A stretch of DNA of 64,000 nucleotides from Bog-532 sp963833835 (GTDB taxonomy: Bacteria; Actinomycetota; Actinomycetes; Streptosporangiales; Streptosporangiaceae): NCBI GenBank assembly GCA_963833835.1, contig CAWHZI010000008.1, forward strand, positions 868,001 through 932,000. Reading direction: 5' to 3'. Shown in pieces: positions 63,242 through 64,000 of this stretch; the first letter of the stretch is position 1; each line of letters begins with the position of its first letter. A program made the translations under genes and the position numbers. The notes below the pieces were generated by a model, which was not told the DNA's origin, did not search any database, and worked only from the letters and a program-made list of their open reading frames with translations.

Positions 63242-63853
63242 CTATCCATACGACGACTGGCGCGGGGCGCTAATCGACAGCAGGCGGTCAATTTCTGCCG
63301 CCCAGATGGCGGGGGCCAGCGGGTGGACCTGCTGCTGGACGATCGAGCCGAGCAGCCACGACAAGAGCGCGTTGGCGGCCGGGGCCGGATCGGGGCCGGG
63401 ACGGCCGGTGGTGTCCGGCAGCTGGGCCAGCAGCTCACTCAGGAGGTCGCGAACGGCGTCGAGCATGGCCGCAACCGGCGCCGGGGCCTGGCGGCGGCTG
63501 GCCGCGATCCAGTACTCGAACCACAGGTACGCCGCGTGGGGCTGGTCCGCGAACGTGTCCAGGTAGGCCTGCGCTACCGCGTGCAGGCGCCGGTACGGGT
63601 CGCGATGTTGCCTGGCCACCTGGCGCAGCGCCACCAGCATGGCCTCGACGTGGGCCGCGACGGCCAGGTCGATGATCTCGTCCATGCTGGCGAAGTAGTA
63701 GTTGATCGCGCTTTTGGTCAGCGGGCTGGCGCCGGCCACGGCCCGGGCCGTGCAGCCGGCCAGCCCGTCGCGGGCCAGCACCTCCCGCGCCGCTTCGATG
63801 ATCTGGCGCCGCCTGCTGTCCTGGTTCGGTGAGATCACGGCCCCGGTGCGCAC
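63242..63853 (-). CDS. TetR-family transcriptional regulator
   Basis: 203 residues from the GTG at 63853, or from the GTG at 63838. N-terminal HTH (about 12-60): RRRQIIEAAREVLARDGLAG, CTARAVAGASPLTKSAINYY with FASMDEIIDLAVAAHVEA after it. The C-terminal ligand domain has YRRLHAVAQAYLDTFADQPH and AAYLWFEYWIAASRRQ. First gene of the likely tetR-DGPF-sigma transcript. A three-part array of GGGAC motifs lies 20-75 bases upstream of its start, suggesting autoregulation. Confidence 0.88.
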   Translation of the reverse strand: MRTGAVISPNQDSRRRQIIEAAREVLARDGLAGCTARAVAGASPLTKSAINYYFASMDEIIDLAVAAHVEAMLVALRQVARQHRDPYRRLHAVAQAYLDTFADQPHAAYLWFEYWIAASRRQAPAPVAAMLDAVRDLLSELLAQLPDTTGRPGPDPAPAANALLSWLLGSIVQQQVHPLAPAIWAAEIDRLLSISAPRQSSYG

Positions 63854-63873
63854 GGGTCGACTGTAGCCCAGGC

Positions 63874-63928
63874 GGGACAGCTGACCTAGTAATTGGGACA
63901 GTTGTCCCGTAAGTTGGGACGTTAGTCC
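63874..63928. promoter_or_regulatory. Three-fold GGGAC operator array upstream of tetR
   Basis: GGGAC starts at 63874, 63895 and 63916, exactly 21 bases apart. The middle site is a perfect inverted repeat GGGACA-GT-TGTCCC (63895-63908). The first (GGGACAGCTGACC) and third (GGGACGTTAGTCC) are imperfect versions. Two helical turns per step would put three TetR dimers on one face of the DNA. Confidence 0.7.
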
Positions 63929-64000
63929 TGGTCGAGGAGCCAGTGGGGCGGCGACGTCATTAAAAATGAAGGAGCGTCATAGATCGCCAGAGGCGCAAAG

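Overview
The window comes from a high-GC actinomycete. Nearly all genes end their codons in G or C and GTG starts are common. Actinobacterial hallmarks are present: the hemE / small Cys-rich gene / DUF3000 / ribonuclease D block, the ppk1-mutT1 pair, HemQ with HemY for coproporphyrin-dependent heme synthesis, F420-type oxidoreductases, PucR and MmyB-like regulators, and a DUF222-HNH (13E12-type) gene. I cannot place it below the level of an actinomycete related to Streptomycetales/Streptosporangiales. I saw no rRNA, tRNA, CRISPR array or transposase.

Layout. (1) 3-2642: end of a sugar-kinase operon (FGGY kinase, sugar-phosphate epimerase-like, triosephosphate-isomerase-like, SDR), plausibly for a tetritol such as erythritol or threitol. 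(2) 2639-7189: class III aminotransferase and methylmalonate-semialdehyde dehydrogenase, divergent from a PucR regulator. (3) 7186-9684: a wrecked SigJ-like ECF sigma factor and a wrecked DHA2 drug transporter. (4) 9844-15892: two small genes, then a sugar-acid operon (DHDPS-family enzyme, IlvD/Edd dehydratase, alpha-ketoglutaric-semialdehyde-type dehydrogenase, and an uncharacterised CFCxxC protein). (5) 16032-23563: secreted propeller protein, FHA protein, MFS exporter, gnd, pgi, FAD amine oxidase-like gene. (6) 23564-33832: an unstable stretch with short direct repeats, a broken DUF222-HNH gene, a coiled-coil protein, a broken putrescine/GABA cluster (aldehyde dehydrogenase, Lrp, aminotransferase), a second secreted propeller protein, and a broken MFS-regulator pair. 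(7) 33829-46355: RraA-like protein, membrane protein, a four-gene oxidoreductase operon, SDR/MmyB pair, a novel-looking membrane protein, a LAL-type LuxR regulator, a cupin. (8) 46388-58593: housekeeping (arfB, hemQ, hemY, hemE, DUF3000, rnd, DedA, mutT1, ppk1). (9) 58751-64000: glycosidase-like protein, sulfotransferase, methyltransferase, and an ECF42 sigma factor with its DGPF partner and a TetR regulator.

A striking general property is the number of reading-frame breaks. About ten otherwise well-conserved genes, including gnd and hemQ, carry one or two single-base indels. Where the original frame can be reconstructed, these are extra bases in runs of two to four G or C, which looks like uncorrected sequencing error. 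Three blocks (7186-9684, 24001-30192, 31463-33832) are broken every 100-200 bases, and one copy also has an in-frame stop; these look like genuine decay or very poor consensus. The annotation gives full gene spans across the breaks.

Regulatory sequence worth noting: a three-fold 21-bp array of GGGAC motifs in front of the tetR gene, a perfect inverted repeat in the pucR/aminotransferase divergent region, two strong inverted repeats between the secreted-protein and FHA genes, three 16-bp direct repeats upstream of the FAD oxidoreductase, and three separate proteins whose tails are built from exactly three copies of an 18-bp in-frame repeat.
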